From an uncultured Bacteroidota bacterium (GTDB lineage: Bacteria > Bacteroidota > Bacteroidia > B-17B0 > Aurantibacillaceae), in assembly GCA_903923915.1 (NCBI GenBank), contig CAIXZI010000492.1, forward strand, positions 1 to 13,177: a stretch of DNA of 13,177 bases, given 5' to 3'. Below, piece after piece: positions 5,413-11,829 of this stretch. The position numbers and the translations under genes were made by a program. The notes beneath the pieces were generated by a model. That model ran no database searches and was not told the DNA's origin. It was given only the letters and a program-made list of their open reading frames with translations. Numbering within the stretch: the first letter of the stretch is position 1; each line of letters opens with the position of its first letter.

Positions 5413-5472
5413 GTCGAACCCCAAACCTTCTCATCCGTAGTGAGATGCTCTATCCAGTTGAGCTACAAAACC
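5399..5472 (-). tRNA. tRNA-Arg (anticodon ACG)
   Basis: The 74-nt gene folds into a full cloverleaf on the minus strand. The acceptor is GGTTTTG/CAAGACC with one G:T pair, the D-arm lies in GCTCAACTGGATAGAGC, the anticodon stem TCTCA/TGAGA encloses CTACGGA (anticodon ACG, read as ICG), and the T-arm contains TTCGACT. The discriminator is A, and CCA is not encoded. It is the integration target: its last 14 bases belong to the 15-bp repeat shared with the far end of the element. A promoter match lies at 5487-5516 and a terminator at 5354-5392. Confidence 0.97.
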
Positions 5473-5486
5473 ATTTTTAGAGGGCA

Positions 5487-5516
5487 CAAATATACAATAT
5501 TTATTTAACTTGCAAA
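5487..5516 (-). promoter_or_regulatory. tRNA-Arg promoter (TTTG - 18 bp - TATATTTG)
   Basis: On the minus strand, TTTG at 5513-5516 is followed after 18 bases by TATATTTG at 5487-5494, matching both parts of the Bacteroidota vegetative promoter. It lies 14 bases upstream of the tRNA 5' end. It is the best two-part promoter in the window and also sits in the leader of the divergent dapD. Confidence 0.65.
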
Positions 5517-5534
5517 GCATAAACAAGCCACACT

Positions 5535-6347
5535 ATGTCACAAAAAATTATCGAACAAGCCTGGGAAAACCGCGAACTTCTAAAAGATGCGTCTATACAG
5601 GCCACTATTAATGAAGTAATTGAACAACTTGATAAAGGCAAACTGCGTGTGGCAGAGCCCCTATCTAACGGACAATGGCAGGTAAACGAGTGGGTTAAAA
5701 AAGCCGTTATTTTATACTTTCCTATCCGTAAAATGGAAACCATAGAAATTGGCCCATTAGAATTTCACGATAAAATGCAACTCAAAAAAAACTATGCTCA
5801 GCTTGGCGTGCGTGTAGTACCTCATGCCATTGCGCGTTACGGTGCATATTTGGCAAGCGGCGTAATTATGATGCCAAGTTATGTAAACATTGGCGCCTAT
5901 GTAGATAGCGGTACCATGGTAGATACCTGGGCAACCGTTGGTAGTTGCGCGCAAATAGGCAAAAACGTGCATTTAAGCGGCGGTGTTGGTGTTGGTGGTG
6001 TGTTAGAGCCAGTGCAAGCTGCACCCGTTATAATAGAAGATAATTGCTTTATAGGCAGTCGTTGTATTGTAGTTGAGGGCGTGCGTGTTTGCAAAGAAGC
6101 GGTTTTAGGTGCCAATGTTTGCCTTACGCAATCAACCAAAATTATAGATGTAACCGGCAAAGACCCTATCGAAATGAAAGGCATTGTGCCAGAGCGTAGC
6201 GTGGTTATTCCGGGTTCATATACCAAAAAATTTCCGGCTGGCGAGTTTCAGGTGCCTTGCGCACTAATTATTGGTAAACGTAAAGAAAGCACCGATTTAA
6301 AAACATCATTAAACGATACTTTGCGCGAATATAACGTAGCTGTATAA
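5535..6347 (+). CDS. dapD: 2,3,4,5-tetrahydropyridine-2,6-dicarboxylate N-succinyltransferase
   Basis: This cytoplasmic enzyme transfers a succinyl group from succinyl-CoA to tetrahydrodipicolinate in the succinylase branch of lysine and meso-diaminopimelate synthesis. The product feeds peptidoglycan and protein synthesis. The 270-aa length matches the family (about 270-275). The N-terminal helical domain (about 1-100) contains NEWVKKAVILYFPIRKM. A left-handed beta-helix of hexapeptide repeats follows (about 105-225), with GAYVDSGTMVDTWATVGSCA, the glycine-rich HLSGGVGVGGVLEPVQAAP loop and EDNCFIGSRCIVVEGV. A short C-terminal tail closes the protein. The active form is expected to be a trimer. 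The start is the ATG giving MSQKIIEQAWENRE. It diverges from tRNA-Arg with 62 bp between them. It appears monocistronic, followed by a structured intergenic block. Confidence 0.97.
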   Translation: MSQKIIEQAWENRELLKDASIQATINEVIEQLDKGKLRVAEPLSNGQWQVNEWVKKAVILYFPIRKMETIEIGPLEFHDKMQLKKNYAQLGVRVVPHAIARYGAYLASGVIMMPSYVNIGAYVDSGTMVDTWATVGSCAQIGKNVHLSGGVGVGGVLEPVQAAPVIIEDNCFIGSRCIVVEGVRVCKEAVLGANVCLTQSTKIIDVTGKDPIEMKGIVPERSVVIPGSYTKKFPAGEFQVPCALIIGKRKESTDLKTSLNDTLREYNVAV

Positions 6348-6352
6348 ATTTT

Positions 6353-6492
6353 GGCGTTACGGCGGTTACGCCGTCGGACTGTACACTACAATCTTTTATT
6401 GATTACAATAAAAGGATTTTCGCTGCAAATGCTTTTTCAGCATTCTGCGAAGCAATTAAAAAAACAAAAATAGTGAGCTTAATCCCTAACGC
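6353..6492. repeat. Structured intergenic block, repeat-like, with three hairpins
   Basis: The gap between dapD and the phosphatase gene contains three consecutive hairpins: ACGGCG/CGCCGT around GTTA (6359-6374); AATC-TTTTATTG/CAATAAAA-GATT around ATTA with one bulged G (6390-6418); and AATGCT/AGCATT around TTTTC (6428-6444). The block ends with AATCCCTAACGC (6481-6492). The layout resembles the palindromic intergenic repeats dispersed in many Bacteroidota genomes. The middle hairpin could also act as the dapD terminator. Only one copy is visible here. Confidence 0.5.
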
Positions 6493-6512
6493 GGAAATAA
6501 AAAATAAAAATC

Positions 6513-6977
6513 ATGCAAAAAATTTTATTCGTTTGTTTAGGTAATATTTGCCGCTCTCCATTAGGAGAGGGCATTATGCTGCACTTTATTAAAGAAAACA
6601 ACTTGCAAAACCTTGTTCATGCAGATTCTGCCGGCACGGCAAATTATCATGTAAATGAGGCCCCCGATCATAGAACCATTGCTAATGCTAAGAAAAATGG
6701 TGTTGATATTAGCGCACTACGCGCACGCCAATTTACATCAGCTGATTTTGACAACTTCGATAAAATTTATGTAATGGATAAAAGCAATTATGAAAATGTG
6801 TTATCGCTTGCAAAAAATACATCTCATAAAAATAAGGTAGATTTTTTGTTAAATGTGCTACATCCTCAGCAAAATCAGCATGTTCCAGATCCTTACTACG
6901 GTACCGAAACAGATTTTGAATTAGTTTTTCAGCTGGTGTATAAAGCTTGTCAGAAAATAGTAGAAGGCTTAGATTAA
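6513..6977 (+). CDS. Low-molecular-weight protein tyrosine phosphatase
   Basis: This 154-aa cytoplasmic enzyme hydrolyses phosphotyrosine through a phosphocysteine intermediate. The family signature C-x5-R-S sits at the N-terminus: VCLGNICRSP with nucleophile Cys8 and phosphate-binding Arg14. The general-acid loop DPYYG begins at Asp126. Length matches the family (about 150-160), and nothing is missing. The ATG at 6513 puts the P-loop at the usual distance from the start. In bacteria this family often acts on tyrosine kinases of capsule or exopolysaccharide export or is a general housekeeping phosphatase. No polysaccharide genes are nearby, so the substrate is open. Its end lies five bases from the end of the convergent barrel gene. 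Confidence 0.95.
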   Translation: MQKILFVCLGNICRSPLGEGIMLHFIKENNLQNLVHADSAGTANYHVNEAPDHRTIANAKKNGVDISALRARQFTSADFDNFDKIYVMDKSNYENVLSLAKNTSHKNKVDFLLNVLHPQQNQHVPDPYYGTETDFELVFQLVYKACQKIVEGLD

Positions 6978-6982
6978 ATTAC

Positions 6983-7825
6983 CTAAAAAGCACGCGCGCA
7001 TTCTTTTGGTTTAAATTTCAATTTAAAACTAATAACCAGGCCATAATAAAAATACCAATCTTTCGTGCTTGGGTTGCCACGTAATTTGCCAACATCATCT
7101 GCAATAGCGCCGGCTTTTTTACTGGTATTGCTTAAAGCAGAAGCTGTACCGCCTTTGTATTGTGCCAGTTTACCTGGGTCAACATACTTGCCACTAACAT
7201 CATCTAAATAATCAGTAAATGTTTTACGAGGCCCCCACTCAACGCCAATGCCTATTTGATTAGATACGGTTAGTTTAAAACCAATACCAAAGGGTATGCA
7301 CATTTGTGTTAGCATATATTTTCTTTGCGTGGGGTTTAAAGGTGTTTTTTGCCCTTCGGTTGAAAGGTCTCGCAAACTAATCCATTGGTTGCCCAAGTGA
7401 GCTTGCGGATCAAAATGAAAGGCACCCAAACCTAAAAAAAGATAGGGTGCAAAAACAAATTTTTTATCTCCGGTTCTGTATTCCCAAAAATTAAATTCAG
7501 TGCGTACAGAAAGCTCCATAATGGTTGTTTTAAAATTAAGGTTGCGTTCTAATTGGTCGGGGTTACTGCTTTGCGAATCATCTCCCTGAATGCTTCCGTA
7601 ATTAAACGCGGCTTTAAAAGCAATACGGTAACTATAATTAAAACGGTAAAAAACGCCAACTGCAGGCTGCGACATAGCAAAATGCGCGCTGTTTAAGTCA
7701 CCAATATAATAACTGGCTCCAAGTAAAATACCAACATCATGCGAAAAGTATTGCTTACTGTTGTTTTGAGCAATGGATGAGCATAAACAAAAGCAACTAA
7801 AAAGTATAAGGAAACTCTTTTTCAT
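6983..7825 (-). CDS. DUF6089-type outer-membrane beta-barrel protein
   Basis: This 280-aa protein has a signal peptide (MKKSFLILFSCFCLCSSIAQ) and then alternating amphipathic strands rich in Tyr, Phe and Gly, e.g. DVGILLGASYYIGDLN near the N-terminus, YRFNYSYRIAFKAAFNYG and FAPYLFLGLGAFHF. It ends in a barrel-like strand (WYFYYGLVISFKLKF). The GASYYIGDLN start resembles the DUF6089 family of Bacteroidota outer-membrane proteins. The position suggests an eight-or-more-stranded barrel; the function is unknown. It follows the T9SS protein gene by 43 bp without an obvious promoter, so the two may be co-transcribed. The final few residues (KPKECARAF) extend past the expected last strand. Confidence 0.8.
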   Translation of the reverse strand: MKKSFLILFSCFCLCSSIAQNNSKQYFSHDVGILLGASYYIGDLNSAHFAMSQPAVGVFYRFNYSYRIAFKAAFNYGSIQGDDSQSSNPDQLERNLNFKTTIMELSVRTEFNFWEYRTGDKKFVFAPYLFLGLGAFHFDPQAHLGNQWISLRDLSTEGQKTPLNPTQRKYMLTQMCIPFGIGFKLTVSNQIGIGVEWGPRKTFTDYLDDVSGKYVDPGKLAQYKGGTASALSNTSKKAGAIADDVGKLRGNPSTKDWYFYYGLVISFKLKFKPKECARAF

Positions 7826-7868
7826 TTAATAATTAAACGAATATCCGAATAAAATATTGTAAACAGAA

Positions 7869-9182
7869 TTAATTGTTTAGAACAACTAATTTTTTTATGC
7901 CGATTTTATCTGCTACCTGAACTTTGCAATAGTAAATACCGGCTTCAAGCGTTGTAGTATCTATAGTAAACACATCCTGATTGTTATTTTTTTGATGCGT
8001 TTGTGCAGCATTTACAATTTGTCCGTTTATGTTCATTAAACTAAAAACGGCATTGCTTTCAGCGTTGTTGGCAAAGTTAATTTCAACCTTTCCGTTTGCC
8101 GGGTTTGGATAAATAGTTAACTCATTATTTTCTATAACAGAATTAATACCTGTGGTTGTACAATTTTTTGATCCTTCTGCTAACCAAATAGTCATGTTCA
8201 TTAACAAGTCACGATGATTTTGACCCACATCTCCGGTGTATCCATTATATAAAGTGATGCTACCACCTGCGGTGTTACCTGTTCCATCATCTGGAGGAGA
8301 GCTATCGCCAATGGCAGCTACTTTTCCACAACCGTAACGCGATGTTACACAAACAACAGCTGTATCTGTTTGCCCTTTACCATTTTTCCATGCATGTGCT
8401 TTTACATCTGCGTTTTGCGAAGGTGTCATGGTCATGCAAGTTCCGTTACTCCATTTAACTCTACTAACTGTACCAAATGATCCTTTTGTAATAGAATCTG
8501 TTGATAAAGTAGATACATTAGGATTGCCTCCACTTGTTTGAGTTCCGCTTGCATCCGAAAAATTTTGCAACTCAAATTTAAAACCTAAAGCATTGTTTTG
8601 AACGCTGTTGTTAGTTATCAAATCATTCCATATCATTGGAGAATCGTACCCGTCATTATTTCTATCACTTCCCGTATGGTCAGATATCATAAATAAACTA
8701 CCTCCGTTTTTTACAAAATTCATAAGGGCAGTTTTTTCGGCAGTCGTAAAAAGTATGTTTGGCTCATCTACTATAAATACATCGTATTTACTTAAGTCTT
8801 GTGTGTTAGTTGCACCATATGTAATATGCCCTGTGTAAGGAAGCGTTTCTACCCAATAACCCTTTTTTACACAATCTGTAGCCCAATAAGATAGTGCGCC
8901 ATTCCAATAGGTTTCGGCCGTTGCAGAGGTTACCGCTGTTTGTGTAGGTGTTGGGTATTGTTGAGGATTAGCATGATAGTAACTACCACCAGTACCTGTT
9001 TGCCCGGATGCGTACCAGGTCATGTTTTGTATATCAGAGTCTATGCACCAGTCACCACTTCCGGCAGTTTCGGCATGTGTATTATCAAATAATATTTTCT
9101 TTTGTCCGGCTGTTTGAGAAAACAGTGTGTTGCAACATAAAATAGCTGAAGCTATTACTAAAGTGGTTTTTTTCATCTTCAC
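7869..9182 (-). CDS. T9SS-secreted protein with amidotransferase-like domain
   Basis: This 437-aa protein is exported across the inner membrane by a signal peptide (MKMKKTTLVIASAILCCNTLFSQ) and across the outer membrane by the type IX system. The evidence for T9SS is the C-terminal type A sorting domain (about 355-437), with ELTIYPNPANGKVEINF, NINGQIV, LEAGIYYCKV and a basic KIGIKKLVVLNN end. The middle (about 25-340) starts KILFDNTHAETAG and contains YDVFIVDEPN, FTTAEKTALMNFVKNGGSLF and MISDHTGSDRNNDGYDSP, reminiscent of GATase1-like/DUF4350-type folds of Bacteroidota secreted proteins. I cannot see a proven catalytic triad, and substrate is unknown. A second Met at residue 3 is an alternative start. 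A -7 box lies 17 bp upstream, just after the rplT terminator, so it is likely an independent transcription unit. Confidence 0.85.
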   Translation of the reverse strand: MKMKKTTLVIASAILCCNTLFSQTAGQKKILFDNTHAETAGSGDWCIDSDIQNMTWYASGQTGTGGSYYHANPQQYPTPTQTAVTSATAETYWNGALSYWATDCVKKGYWVETLPYTGHITYGATNTQDLSKYDVFIVDEPNILFTTAEKTALMNFVKNGGSLFMISDHTGSDRNNDGYDSPMIWNDLITNNSVQNNALGFKFELQNFSDASGTQTSGGNPNVSTLSTDSITKGSFGTVSRVKWSNGTCMTMTPSQNADVKAHAWKNGKGQTDTAVVCVTSRYGCGKVAAIGDSSPPDDGTGNTAGGSITLYNGYTGDVGQNHRDLLMNMTIWLAEGSKNCTTTGINSVIENNELTIYPNPANGKVEINFANNAESNAVFSLMNINGQIVNAAQTHQKNNNQDVFTIDTTTLEAGIYYCKVQVADKIGIKKLVVLNN

Positions 9183-9198
9183 GTTAAATTAAAGTTAT

Positions 9199-9206
9199 CA
9201 AATATA
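9199..9206 (-). promoter_or_regulatory. Candidate -7 box (TATATTTG) of the T9SS-protein gene
   Basis: The minus strand reads TATATTTG, an exact TAnnTTTG match 16 bases upstream of the start codon. It follows directly after the T-run of the rplT terminator, so terminator and promoter are packed back to back. No clear -33 TTTG is present. Confidence 0.4.
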
Positions 9207-9239
9207 AAAAAACCCCGAAGTAATTGCTACTCGGGGTTT
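9206..9239 (-). terminator. Intrinsic terminator of the rpmI-rplT unit
   Basis: AAACCCCGA (9210-9218) and TCGGGGTTT (9231-9239) form a perfect 9-bp stem with a 12-nt loop. On the minus strand it is followed by a run of seven T (9206-9212, partly in the stem). It lies 36 bp after the rplT stop codon. Confidence 0.85.
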
Positions 9240-9275
9240 AGTTTTAACTATAACTGTTAAAATTGCTACAAGATT

Positions 9276-9620
9276 CTATTTAATAGAATTAAGTACCGCT
9301 TTAAAAGCTTCCGGATGATTTAAAGCTAAATCTGCTAATGCTTTACGATTTAACTGAACATCTTTTTGATGAATTTTATGGATGAACTGAGAGTAGCTCA
9401 TACCTTGTTCGCGAGCTGCTGCGTTGATACGTTGTATCCACATGGCACGCATGCTGCGTTTTTTGTTTTTACGATCGCGATAAGCGTAAGTTAAACCTTT
9501 CTCCCAAACGTTTTTGGCTATTGTCCAAATGTTTTTACGAGCGCCCCAATAACCTTTGGTTAATTTAAGGACTTTTTTTCTGCGTGCTCTGCTGGCAACG
9601 TGATTGACTGAACGTGGCAT
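9276..9620 (-). CDS. rplT: 50S ribosomal protein L20
   Basis: L20 is an early-assembly 23S rRNA-binding protein of the large subunit. In several bacteria it also represses its own operon by binding mRNA. The 114-aa product starts [20 protein letters not shown] and contains [30 protein letters not shown] and [20 protein letters not shown], all classic L20 blocks. The length is normal (about 114-118). An in-frame ATG 51 bases upstream would add a non-conserved extension, so I chose 9620. It follows rpmI after an unusually long 119-bp spacer that can form alternative hairpins, and it ends before a strong terminator. Confidence 0.98.
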   Translation of the reverse strand: MPRSVNHVASRARRKKVLKLTKGYWGARKNIWTIAKNVWEKGLTYAYRDRKNKKRSMRAMWIQRINAAAREQGMSYSQFIHKIHQKDVQLNRKALADLALNHPEAFKAVLNSIK

Positions 9621-9650
9621 TTTCTTTTTTCTTTTGTTTTTGAGATGTTT

Positions 9651-9687
9651 CAGTGTTTGCTCACATGGCAAATCTTTTTACTGAGCA
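9651..9687 (-). promoter_or_regulatory. Competing hairpins in the rpmI-rplT spacer
   Basis: In the 119-nt gap before rplT, TGCTCA (9658-9663) can pair with TGAGCA (9682-9687). Alternatively, TTTGC (9656-9660) can pair with GCAAA (9668-9672), enclosed by CAGT/ACTG (9651-9654 with 9680-9683). The two folds share bases and exclude each other. This could be a site for L20 autoregulation, since L20 represses its operon through mRNA structure in other bacteria, but no direct signature is visible. Confidence 0.35.
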
Positions 9688-9739
9688 TCGTTGTTTAACA
9701 ATTTTCTGTTAGATCTTAGTTTTCTGCTTTTTATAGAGC

Positions 9740-9940
9740 TTATTTACCAATAGCCAAAAGAAACCTTACGTTTCCTAAGTCTGTTTTGTGAACTAAACCA
9801 CTTCCGCGTAATGCGCGTTTGCGATCTTTTTCTTTTTTGGTTAATATGTGTCTTTTAAAAGCATACTTGCGTTTAATCTTACCAGACCCGGTTAATGCAA
9901 ATCTTTTCTTTGCACCGGAATTAGTTTTCATTTTAGGCAT
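9740..9940 (-). CDS. rpmI: 50S ribosomal protein L35
   Basis: L35 is a small, very basic large-subunit protein. The 66-aa product starts [20 protein letters not shown] and continues with [22 protein letters not shown], ending FLLAIGK; this is a full-length match to the family (about 65 aa). A longer frame begins eight codons upstream, but the conserved MPKMKTNS start fixes 9940. It is usually the middle gene of infC-rpmI-rplT. Here the gene in front is an aldehyde-dehydrogenase-like gene, and a promoter-like TATCTTTG box sits at 9962-9969. Confidence 0.97.
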   Translation of the reverse strand: MPKMKTNSGAKKRFALTGSGKIKRKYAFKRHILTKKEKDRKRALRGSGLVHKTDLGNVRFLLAIGK

Positions 9941-9961
9941 GTCTGTTTTTTTTAAGGATGG

Positions 9962-9969
9962 CAAAGATA
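9962..9969 (-). promoter_or_regulatory. Candidate rpmI promoter -7 box (TATCTTTG)
   Basis: The minus strand reads TATCTTTG, an exact TAnnTTTG match 21 bases before the rpmI start codon and identical to the box in front of int. The upstream part is AT-rich without a clean -33 TTTG. It gives rpmI-rplT a promoter of its own in the 65-bp gap after the ALDH-like gene. Confidence 0.5.
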
Positions 9970-10005
9970 AGCCAAAATTTATAATTTATAATTAAAAATT
10001 AAGAA

Positions 10006-10887
10006 TTAATATTTTGCTCCACCAACACCAATATTTTCTATTGGGTGCCAGGTTGTTTTAATTTCCTGTAAATCAGTTATATAGTATGGATTTTGCTCGC
10101 TTTCAGCACCCCAATTTTTGTTCCAGTAATATGAGCGTTTTACGTTCAACGACGAGTTTTCATCAATGGTTTTGCGCTCGGTAGCGTTATCACGGCAATA
10201 AACAATGGCGTTTACATCCATGTGAGAAGAAAAATGCGAGTGCAATTCTGCACTTGTACCTGTAAGTATATTTACTACACCGCCCGGTAAATCGCTGGTA
10301 GCAAGGCACTCAGCTAAGGTAATAGCGCATAAAGGTTTTGTTTCTGAGGCTAACGCAATACAGGTGTTTCCGCCCGCAATAACCGGAATGATAACAGAAA
10401 CCAAACCAATTAAAGAAGTAGTTTCATCAGCCAAAACGGCTATAACGCCCATTGGCTCTGGTACTGAGAAATTAAAATGAGATGATGCCACCGGGTTTAC
10501 CGAGCTTAATATTTGCTGGTATTTATCGCACCAACCTGCATAATAAACAATACGGTCTATGCTTAATTCAACTTCTTTTTGCGCAGACACTTTGGTAGAG
10601 CCTTGTTGAATAAGTTCATTAATAAATTGTTCTTTTCGTCCCTCTAACATTTCTGCTAAACGATACAAAATTTGTGAGCGATTAAAGGCCGATTTTCCGC
10701 TCCAACCGCCTACTGCGCCACGTGCGGAAACAACAGCGTTTCGGTAATCTTTACGAGATGATAGGCACATATTGGCAATGTTTTTTTTGTTTTTATCAAG
10801 CAAGGGGTAGTATCGTCCGCTTTCGGTGCGAGGAAACTGCCCACCTATAAATATTTTGTATGTTTTTAAAACTTCTATTCTTTCCAT
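10006..10887 (-). CDS. Short aldehyde-dehydrogenase-like protein lacking the catalytic half
   Basis: The product is 293 aa, against about 480 for active aldehyde dehydrogenases. It keeps the N-terminal part (FIGGQFPRTESGRYYPL near 13-29, then AVVSARGAVGGWSGKSAFNR) and the NAD-binding region (EPMGVIAVLADE, VIIPVIAGGNTCIALASETKP, DLPGGVVNILTG). It stops before the segment with the catalytic cysteine and passes into a C-terminal tail (QNPYYITDLQEIKTTWHPIE). I see no frameshift, and the tail looks specific, so this may be a stable short paralogue rather than debris. Some ALDH genes of this type are paired with a full-length ALDH and deoC; no partner is within this window. Catalytic activity alone is unlikely; a structural or regulatory role is a guess. 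Confidence 0.8.
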   Translation of the reverse strand: MERIEVLKTYKIFIGGQFPRTESGRYYPLLDKNKKNIANMCLSSRKDYRNAVVSARGAVGGWSGKSAFNRSQILYRLAEMLEGRKEQFINELIQQGSTKVSAQKEVELSIDRIVYYAGWCDKYQQILSSVNPVASSHFNFSVPEPMGVIAVLADETTSLIGLVSVIIPVIAGGNTCIALASETKPLCAITLAECLATSDLPGGVVNILTGTSAELHSHFSSHMDVNAIVYCRDNATERKTIDENSSLNVKRSYYWNKNWGAESEQNPYYITDLQEIKTTWHPIENIGVGGAKY

Positions 10888-10903
10888 GAATTTTAATGAA
10901 GTC

Positions 10904-10911
10904 CAAAATTA
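10904..10911 (-). promoter_or_regulatory. Candidate -7 box (TAATTTTG) of the ALDH-like gene
   Basis: The minus strand reads TAATTTTG, an exact TAnnTTTG match 16 bases upstream of the start codon at 10887. No clear -33 TTTG is seen at the expected spacing. Confidence 0.4.
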
Positions 10912-11065
10912 TGAATTTAAACGGATAAATAGATGGTTTAATTTGTTTGTTATTATGCTTCTAAACTACCAAGCTTTAGTATTCATAAACAGGGCTTGGA
11001 GTAAAAAACCTTCATCAACCCCCATTGAGAAGGAGATCGAAGTAATTAGGTATAGAAATAAAATT

Positions 11066-11608
11066 TTACAAACCTGCAAGCAAGTCGCTTTTCATTTTTT
11101 TGATTAAAGCTTCTGTGTACTTCTGACTGAATTCAAAACTATCACTGCCTTTATCATAGTATATAATTGCCGAGGGAAAATCCACATTATCATCCTCAAA
11201 AAGTCCATACAACTCCATACTTATCAAATTGGTTGATAGCTTAAATGTGTAAGATTCTGACTCACCTAAGGCCTTAGGCACCATAGTAGAAATACTTATT
11301 ATTTTAGGAATATATCCATCCTTTTCCATCTTAATAGCATAAAAACAATTTCTGCCAAGATTAAATGAAAATGATTTTGAAACCTTTAAAGTTTGCTCTT
11401 CAACTACTTTATTATTGTAAATTAGTTTTACGGTATAAACACCATTAAAGTCGGTAACTGAATTATCAAACTTACCTTTAATTTTTAGAAACTTAGCAAG
11501 GGTATCAGATTCGGTACTATTTCCGTTTTCTTTTGTTTGTGCTTGCAACCCTAAAAGGGTTATTGAAAGTACCATTATGCACGCAAGCTTGAAGCTATTA
11601 GTTTTCAT
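11066..11608 (-). CDS. Secreted protein of unknown function, 180 aa
   Basis: I do not recognise a named family. A signal peptide (MKTNSFKLACIMVLSITLLG, cleavage probably after LQAQ at about 24) directs it out of the cytoplasm. The middle (about 40-110) has strand-like segments: LKIKGKFDNS, VYTVKLIYNNKVV, SFSFNLGRNCFYAIKMEKDGYIPKIISIST. The DGYIPKIISI pattern resembles the beta-sandwich carboxypeptidase-regulatory-like or cell-surface domains common in Bacteroidota. A charged helical end follows (FSQKYTEALIKKMKSDLLAGL). It stands alone between the ALDH-like gene and lepA on the same strand, with about 220 bp on its lepA side and no promoter that I trust. Confidence 0.8.
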   Translation of the reverse strand: MKTNSFKLACIMVLSITLLGLQAQTKENGNSTESDTLAKFLKIKGKFDNSVTDFNGVYTVKLIYNNKVVEEQTLKVSKSFSFNLGRNCFYAIKMEKDGYIPKIISISTMVPKALGESESYTFKLSTNLISMELYGLFEDDNVDFPSAIIYYDKGSDSFEFSQKYTEALIKKMKSDLLAGL

Positions 11609-11719
11609 GGTTTCTTGGTTTTGTTATAACTAAGTTAATGAAATAGAACCAATAAAAAAAGTTTTTATATGATTAACTTTATGTGTCAAAAAAATGTTCG
11701 CTTCTTGACTTTTAAAAGA

Positions 11720-11774
11720 GTTCAGCGTTAGAAAACCAAATATTGTTTTTAGTTTTTTTATTTAATTGCTGAAC
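11720..11774. repeat. Inverted repeat in the spacer between lepA and the secreted-protein gene
   Basis: GTTCAGC (11720-11726) and GCTGAAC (11768-11774) are perfect inverted halves with a 41-bp interior. A second pair, AAAAC (11732-11736) and GTTTT (11745-11749), is nested inside. The flanks GTTAG and CCCTAACC recall parts of the structured block at 6353-6492 (CCCTAACGC). It could be a distant terminator of lepA or a decayed intergenic repeat. The rest of 11609-11829 is AT-rich, and I see nothing else in it. Confidence 0.35.
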
Positions 11775-11829
11775 GCCCTAACCCCTTCAAGGAGGGTAAT
11801 TATTGGGAGTAAAAAGAGATTGATGTGAT

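Noticed and set aside
5501-5743. A leftward 80-aa frame over the dapD start
   Set aside because: It is antisense to a clear dapD and has no family-like sequence.
5757-6226. Two leftward frames inside dapD
   Set aside because: They are shadows of the hexapeptide-repeat coding region on the opposite strand.
8608-8838. A rightward 76-aa frame within the T9SS gene
   Set aside because: It lies wholly antisense inside a strongly supported secreted-protein gene.
9970-10005. AT-rich repeats (ATTTATA-like) between the ALDH-like gene and rpmI
   Set aside because: This looks like ordinary low-complexity AT-rich spacer, with no clear period or symmetry beyond chance.
10826-11107. A 93-aa rightward frame across the ALDH-like start and the gap
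   Set aside because: It overlaps the start of the ALDH-like gene and the end of the secreted-protein gene, has no recognisable domain, and its composition looks like antisense plus spacer.
11785-11800. CCTT/AAGG mini-palindrome after lepA
   Set aside because: The stem is only four pairs around one base and has no T-run in the lepA direction, so it is not credible as a terminator.
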